A program made the position numbers and the translations under genes. 57,804 nt of DNA. Source: a bacterium (lineage in GTDB: Bacteria > Acidobacteriota > Terriglobia > Terriglobales > Acidobacteriaceae). The stretch lies in contig JAMFSC010000101.1 of assembly GCA_026225095.1 (NCBI GenBank), positions 1 through 57,804 of the forward strand. The letters are read 5' to 3'. Positions 29,289-38,476 of this stretch are shown piece after piece. A model generated the notes under the pieces. It saw nothing but the letters and a program-made list of their open reading frames with translations. It was not told the origin of the DNA and did no database searches. The first letter of the stretch is position 1. Each line of letters starts with the position of its first letter.

Positions 29289-29324
29289 GCTTCCAATCCC
29301 TTTCCCAAAAGACAGGCCCCGCCA

Positions 29325-30596
29325 TTACTCATACCGAAGCGCCTCCGCCGGAAGCACCTTTGCCGCCGAGCTCGATGGATACAGGGTCGCCAACAGACTG
29401 ACCCCAAGGCTCACGGCCCCAACAATCAACGCGTCCGTCCAGCGCGGAGCGAACGGCAGATAGTCGATTGAATATACGGACGCATCGAGTGAAATAAATC
29501 GATAGTGCCCTCCCGCCCAGCTCAAGCCATACCCCACCACCAACCCGATTGCCGTGCCTACCACGCTGATCAGCAATCCCTGCAGCAGAAAGATTCGCCG
29601 AACCTGCGCTCCGGTCACCCCGAAGCTCATCAGGACAGCGATATCCCGCGTCTTCTCCATCACCATCATGGTGAGCGCGATCAGAATATTCAAGGCTGCC
29701 ACGCACACGATCAGAGTCAGCACGATGAAGGTGACCACCTGCTCCAGCTTCAGCGCACGAAACAGCTCCCGATTCTGCTCCATCCAATTCGTCGTCTGAT
29801 ACCCCGGCCCCGCAGCCGCCTCGATGACCTTTGCCACCTTTGCCGCCGCGTATAGATCCTCCACCTTGAAGCTGATCACCGATACCAGGTCCGGCTCTGA
29901 AAACAGCCGTTGCGCATCCGCCAGGCGCAGAAAGGCGTAGCTCGAATCGTACTGATAAAACCCCGAAGCGAAGATCCCCGCTATCTGAAAGCGCTGGTAT
30001 CGAGGCACGATCCCAAGCGGCGTCAGTTCCCCCTGAGGACTTGTCACAAGCACCGTATCACCCACCCCTGCCCCGATCGTCTCTGCCAGATCCTTGCCAA
30101 TCACGATCGGCGGGGTCGCCCTTGCCTCGGACGGGGTATTCTCGGCTCCCGTCCCAGGGGAAGAATCGTTCGGCTCCAAAGCCCCCGCACTGCCTTGCTT
30201 CACGGCCTGCAGCAGATCGCCGACCGTCCTCTCGTCAGCCGGGATCACGCCCTTCACCAGGGCGCCTCCGCTCCGGGCCCCGCGCGAGATCAGCACCTGT
30301 CCATAGAGCCCCGGAGCCGCTGCCACCACGCCCTTTGTCTGGCGGAGACGAGCGAGCATAGGGCGCCAATCCCGGATGCCGTCTCCCGCCACGCGCATCA
30401 GGTCCACATGCGACGTGGACCCCACCAACCGCTCCTGTAGATCCCGTCGCATCCCATTTGTAATCGCCAGCGCCAGGATCAACGAGGCCACTCCCGCGGC
30501 CACCCCCAGCACCGAGATCCCCGTCACCACACCGACAACCGCCTGCCGCCGCTTCGCCCGCAGGTACCGCGCCGCAATGAATAGTTCAAATCGCAC
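29325..30596 (-). CDS. lolC: Lipoprotein-releasing ABC transporter permease (LolC/LolE-like)
   Basis: A 423-residue inner-membrane permease. N-terminal FELFIAARYLRAKRR and a membrane helix (GISVLGVAAGVASLILALAI) precede a ~230-residue periplasmic MacB-type domain. Three more helices form the FtsX core (QVVTFIVLTLIVCVAALNI, LLISVVGTAIGLVVGYGLS, ALIVGAVSLGVSLLATLYPS). The four-helix layout and KTRDIAVLMSFGVT match LolC/E, which extract lipoproteins from the inner membrane. It acts with the downstream ATPase. Confidence 0.92.
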   Translation of the reverse strand: MRFELFIAARYLRAKRRQAVVGVVTGISVLGVAAGVASLILALAITNGMRRDLQERLVGSTSHVDLMRVAGDGIRDWRPMLARLRQTKGVVAAAPGLYGQVLISRGARSGGALVKGVIPADERTVGDLLQAVKQGSAGALEPNDSSPGTGAENTPSEARATPPIVIGKDLAETIGAGVGDTVLVTSPQGELTPLGIVPRYQRFQIAGIFASGFYQYDSSYAFLRLADAQRLFSEPDLVSVISFKVEDLYAAAKVAKVIEAAAGPGYQTTNWMEQNRELFRALKLEQVVTFIVLTLIVCVAALNILIALTMMVMEKTRDIAVLMSFGVTGAQVRRIFLLQGLLISVVGTAIGLVVGYGLSWAGGHYRFISLDASVYSIDYLPFAPRWTDALIVGAVSLGVSLLATLYPSSSAAKVLPAEALRYE

Positions 30597-30626
30597 GTTT
30601 CCAGCCTACAGGTCAGCCGGCGTCTC

Positions 30627-32816
30627 TCAACGCACAAGCACCTTGGCCGACCCTACATTCTCGTACCGGTCGTAGACCCGTACCGCAAGTACATGTTCAT
30701 GCGCGCCGGGACTGGCCGCCGGCCCATCCACCGAGGCGGAGATCCGATAGCTCTCCTTCATTCCATCCGAGATCCGCCCGTCAGGTTCCGCATACTGCCA
30801 CGGTCCGGCATCGATCGAATACTCCGCATGCGCGATGGGTGCGGTGGCATCAGCCGCTTCGAAAGCCGCGGAGATCTTTCCGGTTGCTACTGTTGCCTTC
30901 AGCGCGGAGACTACCGGCGGAGTCGTATCCACCACGAAGATCCCGCTTATCCGCTCCCCCGTCATCGTCTCCAGGTCCGGATGGGACGGGGCATCGCTCG
31001 CCACGACCTTCAACACGTAGGCCCCGTCGGGAAGGGCGCCCTGGTCGAAGCTGTAGAACTTGTCGGAGATCTTGTCCTTCAACAGCCTGAAGTCCTTCTC
31101 CTCCACGCCGCGATACCAGACCGCGTACATCAGGTCGTCGCCGTTGTCGTCATGGGCGAGCCACCGAGCCGTCACGGCCGATTTGTCCTTCTGCCCGGTC
31201 AACGGTCCTGCATTCGGATCTGGCGCAGGGAGGCTCAAGCCCGAAGCCATTCCAGTCGGCGGAGGAGCGGGAAAGGTGACCTGAACGGTCGTCACCGCGG
31301 ATGCCGCGGCCCCTGGAGCGACTCGCACCCCTTCCTGCACTGCGATGTCGTCGACCACAGGGGCAACATTCCTGGGTAGATAGTTCAGAGCGACCTGGTC
31401 GACCGAGCCACCCGGCTGTAACTCCAGCCGCCACTGAGCGTACCGTCCCTCCGGGGCCTTACCGGCATCTGCCTTCGCCCAGTCGCTCCAGCCCTCCACC
31501 GGACTCGGCACATTGCCGACACGTACCGCCAGCTCGTATCCGGTTCCCCTCACCTCGGCCCGCCCCCAACGCGCGAAACCTCCCGCGTCGAACACCTCGC
31601 TGGTATACTTTGCGTCTTTCGCCGCTCCACCCAGCCTGTAGATCTTCCCGCTATTGCTCGTCCCGACCAGCACACCGCCCGGCGTCTCAGCTAAAGCCGT
31701 TCCCTGCGCGGCTTCGAGGTGCGCCACATCCGCGAAGCGTCCACTTACCCCAAGATCGACCCTATAGACCCGTCCCCGATTCCCGGTTGAGACAATCAGC
31801 CCGCCATCCCAGACCGCAAGCCCATAGACCACGTCGTCCTTCAACGTCAGAAGCCGCGAAGGGGTTCCATCCGCCGCGATCCGGTACAACTCACTCCCCT
31901 CCGGAATCACAGAGCTCCCGTTCACCGCTCCCGCCGACCCAGGCTGCACAAACGTAACCGTCACCCCCACCGCTCCCGTCACCGGAAGCGGCGGCAGCCC
32001 CGTTGACACCTTGCTCCCTACCCCCGCCGCATAGATGTTTCCCGCCGCATCCTCGGCCAACGCCGTGATCTCCCGCTGCGCCGCCGCATACATCGCAAAC
32101 GGCTTCGTCCCGGCGACTCGAGGATCGAACCGGTAGACCACCCCACCGCCATCGGTCCCCGCCCACAGCATCCCGCTCCTGCTCAGCAGGAGGCACCGGA
32201 TATGCTGGTCTGCCGTCCTGAACAGAAGCTCCGTCTTTCCACCTGTCACCCGGTATACCGCCGCCGGAGCGCCGGTCGCGACATATAACTCACCCTTCGC
32301 CCCGACTGCAAGATCCCACAGGTACTTCGGCTTCTCCACCGTGGCCGCTGGATCGAAGGCAACAACACTATCCCCCTTCGCCACCCGGTAGACCTTCCCA
32401 TCCGGAGACGTGGCCGCGAACACCGTTCCATTCGTTCCCAGCTTCACCGCCTGCGCGCCAAGCTCCTTGCCGGAGAAGATCTTCTCCGCTCGCCCATCCG
32501 CGCTCACCCGCATTACGGCCGCGGCACCCGATATTGTCCCGCCCACCCCAACGTAGGAGTTCCCCGCCGCATCTCCGGCGACGCTCCAGACGTAGTTGCC
32601 ACCCGTCGTATACACAAGCGAAGAGGATGGCGCCGCCTCCAGCCACCCATCGTTCCGGATCGCCACTCCGTCGGTCGAGCCGCGCTCCAGCTCCTCATAC
32701 CGGCCCACCGTCCAGAGCTTTGTCCCCTGCGCCCGCCCCAATCCGCAGCAGAACACCGAACTCATCACCGCACCAAGACCCACAACCGCCGCCAACCGCC
32801 CCATCCGTCGCATCAT
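30627..32816 (-). CDS. Secreted beta-propeller protein of unknown function
   Basis: A 729-residue precursor with a signal peptide (AAVVGLGAVMSSVFCCGLGRAQ). Residues ~60-420 contain repeated blades of the type GDAAGNSYVGVGG, TVFAATSPDGKVYRV, GMLWAGTDGGGVVYRF, GNIYAAGVGSKV and GGVLVGTSNSGKIYRL, giving a six- or seven-bladed propeller. The C-terminal ~300 residues are beta-sandwich-like, with LMYAVWYRGVEEKDF and DTTPPVVSALKATV (fibronectin/Ig type). No catalytic motif is seen. It lies 30 bp upstream of lolC in the same direction and may be co-transcribed. Start: ATG 32816, 32813 or 32804. Confidence 0.75.
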   Translation of the reverse strand: MMRRMGRLAAVVGLGAVMSSVFCCGLGRAQGTKLWTVGRYEELERGSTDGVAIRNDGWLEAAPSSSLVYTTGGNYVWSVAGDAAGNSYVGVGGTISGAAAVMRVSADGRAEKIFSGKELGAQAVKLGTNGTVFAATSPDGKVYRVAKGDSVVAFDPAATVEKPKYLWDLAVGAKGELYVATGAPAAVYRVTGGKTELLFRTADQHIRCLLLSRSGMLWAGTDGGGVVYRFDPRVAGTKPFAMYAAAQREITALAEDAAGNIYAAGVGSKVSTGLPPLPVTGAVGVTVTFVQPGSAGAVNGSSVIPEGSELYRIAADGTPSRLLTLKDDVVYGLAVWDGGLIVSTGNRGRVYRVDLGVSGRFADVAHLEAAQGTALAETPGGVLVGTSNSGKIYRLGGAAKDAKYTSEVFDAGGFARWGRAEVRGTGYELAVRVGNVPSPVEGWSDWAKADAGKAPEGRYAQWRLELQPGGSVDQVALNYLPRNVAPVVDDIAVQEGVRVAPGAAASAVTTVQVTFPAPPPTGMASGLSLPAPDPNAGPLTGQKDKSAVTARWLAHDDNGDDLMYAVWYRGVEEKDFRLLKDKISDKFYSFDQGALPDGAYVLKVVASDAPSHPDLETMTGERISGIFVVDTTPPVVSALKATVATGKISAAFEAADATAPIAHAEYSIDAGPWQYAEPDGRISDGMKESYRISASVDGPAASPGAHEHVLAVRVYDRYENVGSAKVLVR

Positions 32817-32858
32817 CGTGATCCCGAGTCTAAACCCGCGACCATCCCCTGGCGAAGA

Positions 32859-33524
32859 TCACCCCAGCAGCGCGCGCAGATCCGCCGTCTCCAACACCCG
32901 TTTTGGAGCGCCCACATTCGCAACCTTCAGCATCGCGAGCCCAATCTCCTCGGTCGTCAACACGTACTTCGGAAACCAGCGCCGCGCCAGCCCGAGGATA
33001 GGACTGAGCACCGCATAGAGCACCCGGTAAGAGGCCGTTCTGGATCTGATCCCGTGCATCGGCTGGATCAGCCCCGGCCGGAACATGTAAGCCGCCCGAA
33101 AGGGAAGAGCAAGCAGCGCATTCTCGGTCCTGCCCTTCACCCGGGCCCACATCACTCGTCCGCGCTCCGTGCTGTCGGTCCCCGCACCCGAAACATAGAC
33201 GAACGTCATCCCGGGATTCAGCCGCACAAGCGTCTCCGCCGCCGCCAGCGTGATCTTGTAGGTCACATTGTCATAGTCCGACTCGGACATCCCGGCGGAG
33301 GAGACTCCAAGTGAGAAAAAGCAGGCGTCGAAACCACGTAGCCGATCTTCCTCCGCGTCATAGGCTGTAAGATCCGGCAGGATCAGATCCTCCAGCTTCG
33401 GGTCGCTCACTCCCGACCTACTCCGTCCGACCGCAGTCACCCGCTCTACTTCGGACTCGAGCAGGCACTCCCGCACCACGCCCTGCCCAACCATTCCCGT
33501 AGCCCCGAAGATGACCACCTTCAT
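32859..33524 (-). CDS. NAD(P)-binding Rossmann protein (atypical SDR/NmrA-like)
   Basis: A 221-residue cytosolic protein. It begins VVIFGATGMVGQGVVRECL, a glycine-rich dinucleotide-binding loop of atypical short-chain dehydrogenases. CFFSLGVSSAGMSESDY follows and then MTFVYVSGAGTDSTERGRVMWARVKGRTENAL, where Lys replaces the usual YxxxK arrangement. It may act as a reductase, epimerase or redox sensor; no substrate can be assigned. Confidence 0.82.
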   Translation of the reverse strand: MKVVIFGATGMVGQGVVRECLLESEVERVTAVGRSRSGVSDPKLEDLILPDLTAYDAEEDRLRGFDACFFSLGVSSAGMSESDYDNVTYKITLAAAETLVRLNPGMTFVYVSGAGTDSTERGRVMWARVKGRTENALLALPFRAAYMFRPGLIQPMHGIRSRTASYRVLYAVLSPILGLARRWFPKYVLTTEEIGLAMLKVANVGAPKRVLETADLRALLG

Positions 33525-33561
33525 CCAGCCACCGAACCTTCCTTGCCGTGCAGACGGGGCC

Positions 33562-34569
33562 TTAGTTCGTTAGAACCGCGCGATACCTGACCTGGTTCTT
33601 CTTCACCTTCGCCACGGCCTCGTTGGCCGCGGACATGGCAAATCGCTCCGTAATCGCCTTGATCCCGTGCCGCGCCGCCACGTCCAGCATCTCGTGCAGA
33701 TCTCGCGGACTTCCGGTCGGACTTCCAGCGACTGCCTTCTGCCCGGAGATCAGCGAAAACGGCAGAATCTGCATCGCGGAAGGGGAAGCGCCCACCACGC
33801 AGAGCGTTCCCTTGGGCCGCAGTGCGTTCACATAACCCTGCCAGTCCTGGTCGGCGCTCACAGTGCACAGCAGGAAGTCAAAGCTTCCTGAAACCTTCTT
33901 CAACGCCGCCGTATCCCGCGTATTCACAAAATGGTGAGCACCGAGGGTCTTGGCCTCCGCTTCTTTATCCTTCGAGGTCGAAAACGCTGTCACTTCGGCA
34001 CCAAACGCCCGCGCAAACTGTAGCCCGATATGCCCCAGCCCGCCAATCCCGATCACCCCGACCCGCGATGAAGGACGTACCCCATGATTCCGCAGCGGGC
34101 TATAGACCGTGATTCCACCGCACAGCAGGGGAGCGACATTCTCACTCTCCAGAACCTCCGGAACCGGAATTGCGAACCGGCTGTTCACCCGGACCATGTC
34201 CGCATAACCACCGTTCCGCCCAACACACGTTGGCTGCGACTTCAGGCACAGATGTTCATCTCCCTGACGGCACCACTCGCAGATTCCGCAGCTATCCGCC
34301 TGCCAACCCACACCGACCCGTTCGCCGACTACGCGGTCCCGCACGTCCGCGCCCGCCGCAATCACACGGCCCACAATCTCGTGGCCCGGAATGAACGGAT
34401 ACTTGCTGAATCCCCAGTCATTATCGATAAGATGCACGTCACTATGGCATACCCCGCAGTGAGAGATCCGAATCGCAACCTCATTCGGCTTCAGCTCACC
34501 CGCATCGAACTTGTAAGGGAGCAAATGTGCACCAGCCGCGTAGACGGCCAGCCCATTGATTTCATTCAT
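33562..34569 (-). CDS. Zinc-dependent alcohol dehydrogenase (YahK/cinnamyl-type)
   Basis: A 335-residue MDR-family oxidoreductase. Catalytic zinc ligands are Cys38 (HCGVCHSDVH) and His63 with Glu64 (GHEIVG). The structural zinc site is CGICEWCRQGDEHLC, and the nucleotide fold has GIGGLGHIGLQFA. The layout matches YahK/AdhC enzymes that reduce aldehydes with NADPH in the cytosol. ATG 34569 follows AGGAAC; an upstream Met at 34614 would add 15 residues. It is 37 bp upstream of the NAD(P)-binding gene in the same direction. Confidence 0.93.
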   Translation of the reverse strand: MNEINGLAVYAAGAHLLPYKFDAGELKPNEVAIRISHCGVCHSDVHLIDNDWGFSKYPFIPGHEIVGRVIAAGADVRDRVVGERVGVGWQADSCGICEWCRQGDEHLCLKSQPTCVGRNGGYADMVRVNSRFAIPVPEVLESENVAPLLCGGITVYSPLRNHGVRPSSRVGVIGIGGLGHIGLQFARAFGAEVTAFSTSKDKEAEAKTLGAHHFVNTRDTAALKKVSGSFDFLLCTVSADQDWQGYVNALRPKGTLCVVGASPSAMQILPFSLISGQKAVAGSPTGSPRDLHEMLDVAARHGIKAITERFAMSAANEAVAKVKKNQVRYRAVLTN

Positions 34570-34752
34570 GAATGTTCCTGATCCCCTCGAGAGCGTCTTC
34601 TTCTCCACACGCAATCCCGTCTCTGATGTTACATTAGGCCGCGTCGACCTTCGCCCTTCCTTTGCCTGTTTTCTGTGGATTGGCGGCGTCTGGTCTCTCC
34701 ACGCGGCCGATCCCGTCCCACTTCGTCCCTCCCCTTACCCCCCCCCGTTCTG

Positions 34753-36615
34753 CTACCGCACCTGCAGCGTCAATACCTTCGACCCCGTCACCGCCTCTGG
34801 AACCTCCGCGGACCCCTGCTCCACCGCACTCTCGCCCGTCAGCCTCATCTCCATTCCGTCCTTCAGCGGCTCCAGTACATTCGCCATCGAGAGCGGAACT
34901 CCAGCCATCGTCGCCGAAGGCAGCACCGCCTGCGCCGCATGTTCCAGCACAGTCACGTAAACCCTGTCATTCGCATGTCCGCGATTCATCTGCGCCACTG
35001 TATCCGCCAGACCGACCGGATGCTGGCTCCCTCCACCCGCGGCCGGCTGCAACAGCCGATCGAGCGTCGCCCCATCGCTTACCATCACCCGCAGAGGACC
35101 CGTCACCGCCCCTGCCGGAACCGTCAGCTTCATCCGCACCACGCGCGCTTCTGCCTGGTACGGCCGCAGCGTCGCCTCCACGTCGACCGTCTCGCCGGGC
35201 ATCGCCTCCAGACGTCCCAGCCGCGCTGTCTCAATCGTCGCCGTCCGCCGCGCCGCCACCGCCTCGACCCTCAGAGAAAGGCCCGTAATCACTGGCTGCT
35301 CGACCGTGTTCTCATAGACCCGGTTGAACCGCTCGCCCACAAACAGCGCCGCATTGATCGCTGCCGGATTGAACTCATTCTGCGCCAGTTCCCCATCCAG
35401 CAGAATCGGAGCCAGCACCTTCCCACCTGCCCCGGACAGGCGCAACTCCCCCTTCATTCTGTAGCTGATCTCTGCCGCCGAGCTGTTGGTCCCCTGCAGC
35501 GCCTGGTACACCGAGATCAGCATCGTCTGCGGTGTCAACTGCCGATTATCCAGCACCTCAAACCGCAGCGTCCTCGACTTGATCGCTGCTCTTCCAGTGG
35601 TCCCGGTGGCCCCCACCACATCGATCACCACCGGAATCATCCGCGCCTTCGCCCCGAACCGCCCCAGGATCGCCGATGCCCGATCCTGCGTGAACGCCCC
35701 CACCGTCTCCGTCGCATTCACAATCTTGAACGCGTTCAGCGGAGAGGCCAGCGTAGCCACTACGTTGGTCTTGGTCATCGGGATCTCCACCTTCCCGAAC
35801 TGCGTCAGAGGATGCCCGCAGGCGAGCAACTGCTCGCGGTCAACATAGGTGACGGTGCAGGTCCCCGCAATCGAGAGATCCCCCCGCACCAGCACCGCGC
35901 TCACCGCCGATCCCGGCACCAGCGGCTCCGGCTGTTTCGCGTCCGCATCGACGCCTCCAAGCCCCGCCACCGGCGTCATCCCCATGGCCTTGAACTTGTC
36001 ACCAAAGCGGTCCACCGCCTCCTGCGAAAAGCCACTGAACACAAGCGGCGTCTCCATCGGCACAATCTCCCCCGACGCCCCACTCACCGGAGCCTTGCTC
36101 CCCACGGTATCCCCCACCCCCTGCCCATCCCGCACCTCGAACATCTGTTCGATCGGCGTAATCCCGGCGATCGGCTCCTTGCTGAACTGGCCGATCCGGT
36201 AGCTCACCGCTCCCAGCAGCCGCCCGTCCACATAGACGGGGCTCCCGCTCATCCCCGCCACCACGCCCGTGTACTGGGCCTTCGCCCCACCCAGCCGCGC
36301 CAGGATCATATCCTGCCCGGGGCCGATCGCATCCTTCAAGATCCCCAGGATCTCCACCTCCATCGTCTCGGGATTCACTCCTTCGAAGACCGTGTACGCC
36401 ATGCCCTTCAGTCCACGCTTCACCTCCGACAGGGGAAAAACCTTCATCCCTGCCGGAACCCCATCTGGGCGGATCTCCCCCGTTGAGATCCCACCCGCAG
36501 CCATGCCTGCCCCGGCACGTGCGCCACTCGGTGTCTGCGCCCAGGCCACCCCAGCCCCCACGATAGCCACCAGCACCCCAGCCACCTGCCCACGAACCCG
36601 GAAATAGTTTTTCAC
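34753..36615 (-). CDS. Secreted SpoIVB-peptidase-S55-domain protein
   Basis: The 620-residue precursor uses GTG 36615, giving a signal peptide (VAGVLVAIVGAGVAWAQ). Residues ~55-250 resemble the SpoIVB S55 domain: GMKVFPLSEVKRGLKGMAYTVFEG, the nucleophile-like Ser123 in AGMSGSPVYVDGRLLGAVSY, and GITPIEQMFEVRDG. Later blocks include LLACGHPLTQFGKVEIPM, where the His may belong to the active site. The C-terminal ~300 residues are beta-rich and unassigned. Whether it is an active serine peptidase is not clear. A longer reading frame continues upstream into the divergent VWFA gene and is not used. Confidence 0.8.
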   Translation of the reverse strand: MKNYFRVRGQVAGVLVAIVGAGVAWAQTPSGARAGAGMAAGGISTGEIRPDGVPAGMKVFPLSEVKRGLKGMAYTVFEGVNPETMEVEILGILKDAIGPGQDMILARLGGAKAQYTGVVAGMSGSPVYVDGRLLGAVSYRIGQFSKEPIAGITPIEQMFEVRDGQGVGDTVGSKAPVSGASGEIVPMETPLVFSGFSQEAVDRFGDKFKAMGMTPVAGLGGVDADAKQPEPLVPGSAVSAVLVRGDLSIAGTCTVTYVDREQLLACGHPLTQFGKVEIPMTKTNVVATLASPLNAFKIVNATETVGAFTQDRASAILGRFGAKARMIPVVIDVVGATGTTGRAAIKSRTLRFEVLDNRQLTPQTMLISVYQALQGTNSSAAEISYRMKGELRLSGAGGKVLAPILLDGELAQNEFNPAAINAALFVGERFNRVYENTVEQPVITGLSLRVEAVAARRTATIETARLGRLEAMPGETVDVEATLRPYQAEARVVRMKLTVPAGAVTGPLRVMVSDGATLDRLLQPAAGGGSQHPVGLADTVAQMNRGHANDRVYVTVLEHAAQAVLPSATMAGVPLSMANVLEPLKDGMEMRLTGESAVEQGSAEVPEAVTGSKVLTLQVR

Positions 36616-36718
36616 GTCTAAGAGCTTAGACCGTTTCCCCACATTCCACCCGCACCATTGTTGGCCCTGCGGGCGATCTCTCCACCCGAAGTCCGAAACC
36701 GGAGTAAAGTCTCTCATA

Positions 36719-37963
36719 ATGACTCTCCCAGCGAGCCCCAGCATGAAACCCCGAACCCAGGCCAGGACCACCGTCGCCAGCATCCTGCCCCGCCCCACCC
36801 ATCTGCTCTCCGCCGTCGCCATCGCGCTCCTCCTCGCCGCTTCGCCCTTACCCCATGCGGGAGCCCAGCAGCAGGCTCCCGCCACGGCACCACAGCAGAC
36901 CCCGCCCCCCGCCGCCCAGACCCCTGAAGAGGGCCCCGCAACCACCAACGGCGACATCATCATCAAGAAGAAGAAGGAGCCCACCGAGCCCGAGGCCCCG
37001 GCCGCTCCCGCTGAACCCAAGATCAAGAATCCTGACAGCGCCACCTACTCCCTCCGCGTCGACGTCCCGATCGTCAACCTCGATGTCAACGTCATCCTCG
37101 ATAAGACGCACCAGTTCGTCCCCGGTCTCAAGGCCGGAAACTTCCTCGTCCTCGAAGATGGTGTGGAGCAGCAGGTCACCAGCGTCCGCATGACCCAGAC
37201 CCCCATCACCGCCGTCATGCTGCTCGAGTTCGCCTCCAACTCCTACTACCTCATCCGCGATATGCAGAACGCGTCCGCGAGCTTCTACCGGACGCTCCGC
37301 CCTGACGACTATGTGGCTGTTATTACCTACGACCTCCGCACCCACATCCTCACCGACTTCACCAACAACAAGGAGACCATCGCCCAGTCCCTCCAGAGCC
37401 TCACCATCCCTGGCTTCTCCGACACCAACATGTTCGACGCCCTCTACGAGACGCTCGACCGCGTCTCCCGCATCGAGGGCCGCAAGTACATCATCCTGAT
37501 CGGAAGCGGGCGCGACACCTTCTCGAAGCTGACCCTCGACAAGATCCTCGCGAAGGTCAAGGCCGCGCAGAACATCACCATCTTCGCTATAGGAACAGGA
37601 GCCCTGGTGAACGAACTCCGCGACGCCCGCGGAGGCATGGGAGGACTCCAGCGCATGGACGTTCTGCAGGCCCAGAACCAGCTCCGCACCTTCGCCAACA
37701 TGACCGGCGGTCTCTACTTTGACCCCATGTTCCAGGGCGCGCTCCCCGACATCTTCTCCCAGATCAACGACTCGATCCGCAACCAGTACCTGCTCACCTA
37801 CAAGCCCACCAACAACAAGAACGACGGCACCTATCGCAAGATCAAGGTCACCCTCGTCGACCGCGAAGGCAAGCCCCTCAAGATGGCCGACGAAAAAGGC
37901 AAGCCCCTCAAGTACTCCGTCATCGCCCGCGACGGTTACAAGGCCAAGCAGGTCGTCGAATAG
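36719..37963 (+). CDS. Secreted VWFA-related domain protein, acidobacterial type
   Basis: A 414-residue precursor: signal peptide (LSAVAIALLLAASPLPHAGAQ), a Gln/Pro/Ala-rich linker with IIIKKKKEPTEPE, then VDVPIVNLDVNVIL and the VWFA-related domain (~140-360). Strands include VAVITYDL, KYIILIGSGRDTF and ITIFAIGTGAL, and QYLLTYKPTNNKNDGTYRKIKV lies near the end. The MIDAS DxSxS motif is degenerate (LLEFASNSYYL), so metal binding may be lost. Such proteins are very abundant in Acidobacteria and of unknown role. It is divergent from the S55-domain gene with 103 bp between the starts. Confidence 0.88.
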   Translation: MTLPASPSMKPRTQARTTVASILPRPTHLLSAVAIALLLAASPLPHAGAQQQAPATAPQQTPPPAAQTPEEGPATTNGDIIIKKKKEPTEPEAPAAPAEPKIKNPDSATYSLRVDVPIVNLDVNVILDKTHQFVPGLKAGNFLVLEDGVEQQVTSVRMTQTPITAVMLLEFASNSYYLIRDMQNASASFYRTLRPDDYVAVITYDLRTHILTDFTNNKETIAQSLQSLTIPGFSDTNMFDALYETLDRVSRIEGRKYIILIGSGRDTFSKLTLDKILAKVKAAQNITIFAIGTGALVNELRDARGGMGGLQRMDVLQAQNQLRTFANMTGGLYFDPMFQGALPDIFSQINDSIRNQYLLTYKPTNNKNDGTYRKIKVTLVDREGKPLKMADEKGKPLKYSVIARDGYKAKQVVE

Positions 37964-37982
37964 CTCACATCTGAGGGGATCA

Positions 37983-38426
37983 GTGATCATCAAAGACCGC
38001 GCGGGTGCGATCCTGGACGATGTTGAGGGATACGAGTATTTGAGCGAGAGAGATCTTCGCGGAGCCGACTTGTCCGGGCAGGTCATCGAAGGCGGAGATC
38101 TCTCCGATTCAAACTTCACAGGAGCAGATTTCCGCTGCGCAGATCTCTACTGGACCTACATGTATCGTTCCATTTGTGACGGCTGCGACTTTCGCAAAGC
38201 TCGCCTGGCTGGAGTGGTTCTGGATGAAGCACAGTTGCGTGGGGCCGACCTGCGTGACGCCTACCTCTCGTATGACAATCTTGGCGGCGGCACCAGCTTC
38301 GAAGCTGCCGACCTGACTGGAGCCGATCTCAGAGACGCTGATCTGCGCGGTGCAACCTACAACGATAGAACCGTCTTTCCCGTCGGTTTCGATCCCAATC
38401 TGCACGGCATGGTTCGAAAGGTCTGA
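37983..38426 (+). CDS. Pentapeptide-repeat protein
   Basis: A 147-residue protein built from A(D/N)LxX repeats: RDLRGADLSGQVIEGGDLSD, SNFTGADFRCADL, AQLRGADLRDAYL and ADLTGADLRDADLRGATY. These form a right-handed quadrilateral beta-helix. Some relatives mimic DNA and protect gyrase, but most have no known role. GTG 37983 follows GAGGGG and lies 20 bp after the VWFA stop, so the gene may be co-transcribed with it. Confidence 0.85.
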   Translation: MIIKDRAGAILDDVEGYEYLSERDLRGADLSGQVIEGGDLSDSNFTGADFRCADLYWTYMYRSICDGCDFRKARLAGVVLDEAQLRGADLRDAYLSYDNLGGGTSFEAADLTGADLRDADLRGATYNDRTVFPVGFDPNLHGMVRKV

Positions 38427-38476
38427 GCTCCCGGCCATCCTTGGGATGCTGATCGCGTATTCTGCAACCTGACCCC

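Noticed and set aside
34753..37044. Extension of the S55-domain gene to an upstream start at 37044
   Set aside because: It would overlap more than 300 bp of the divergent VWFA gene, and the added residues are low-complexity. GTG 36615 directly precedes a good signal peptide.
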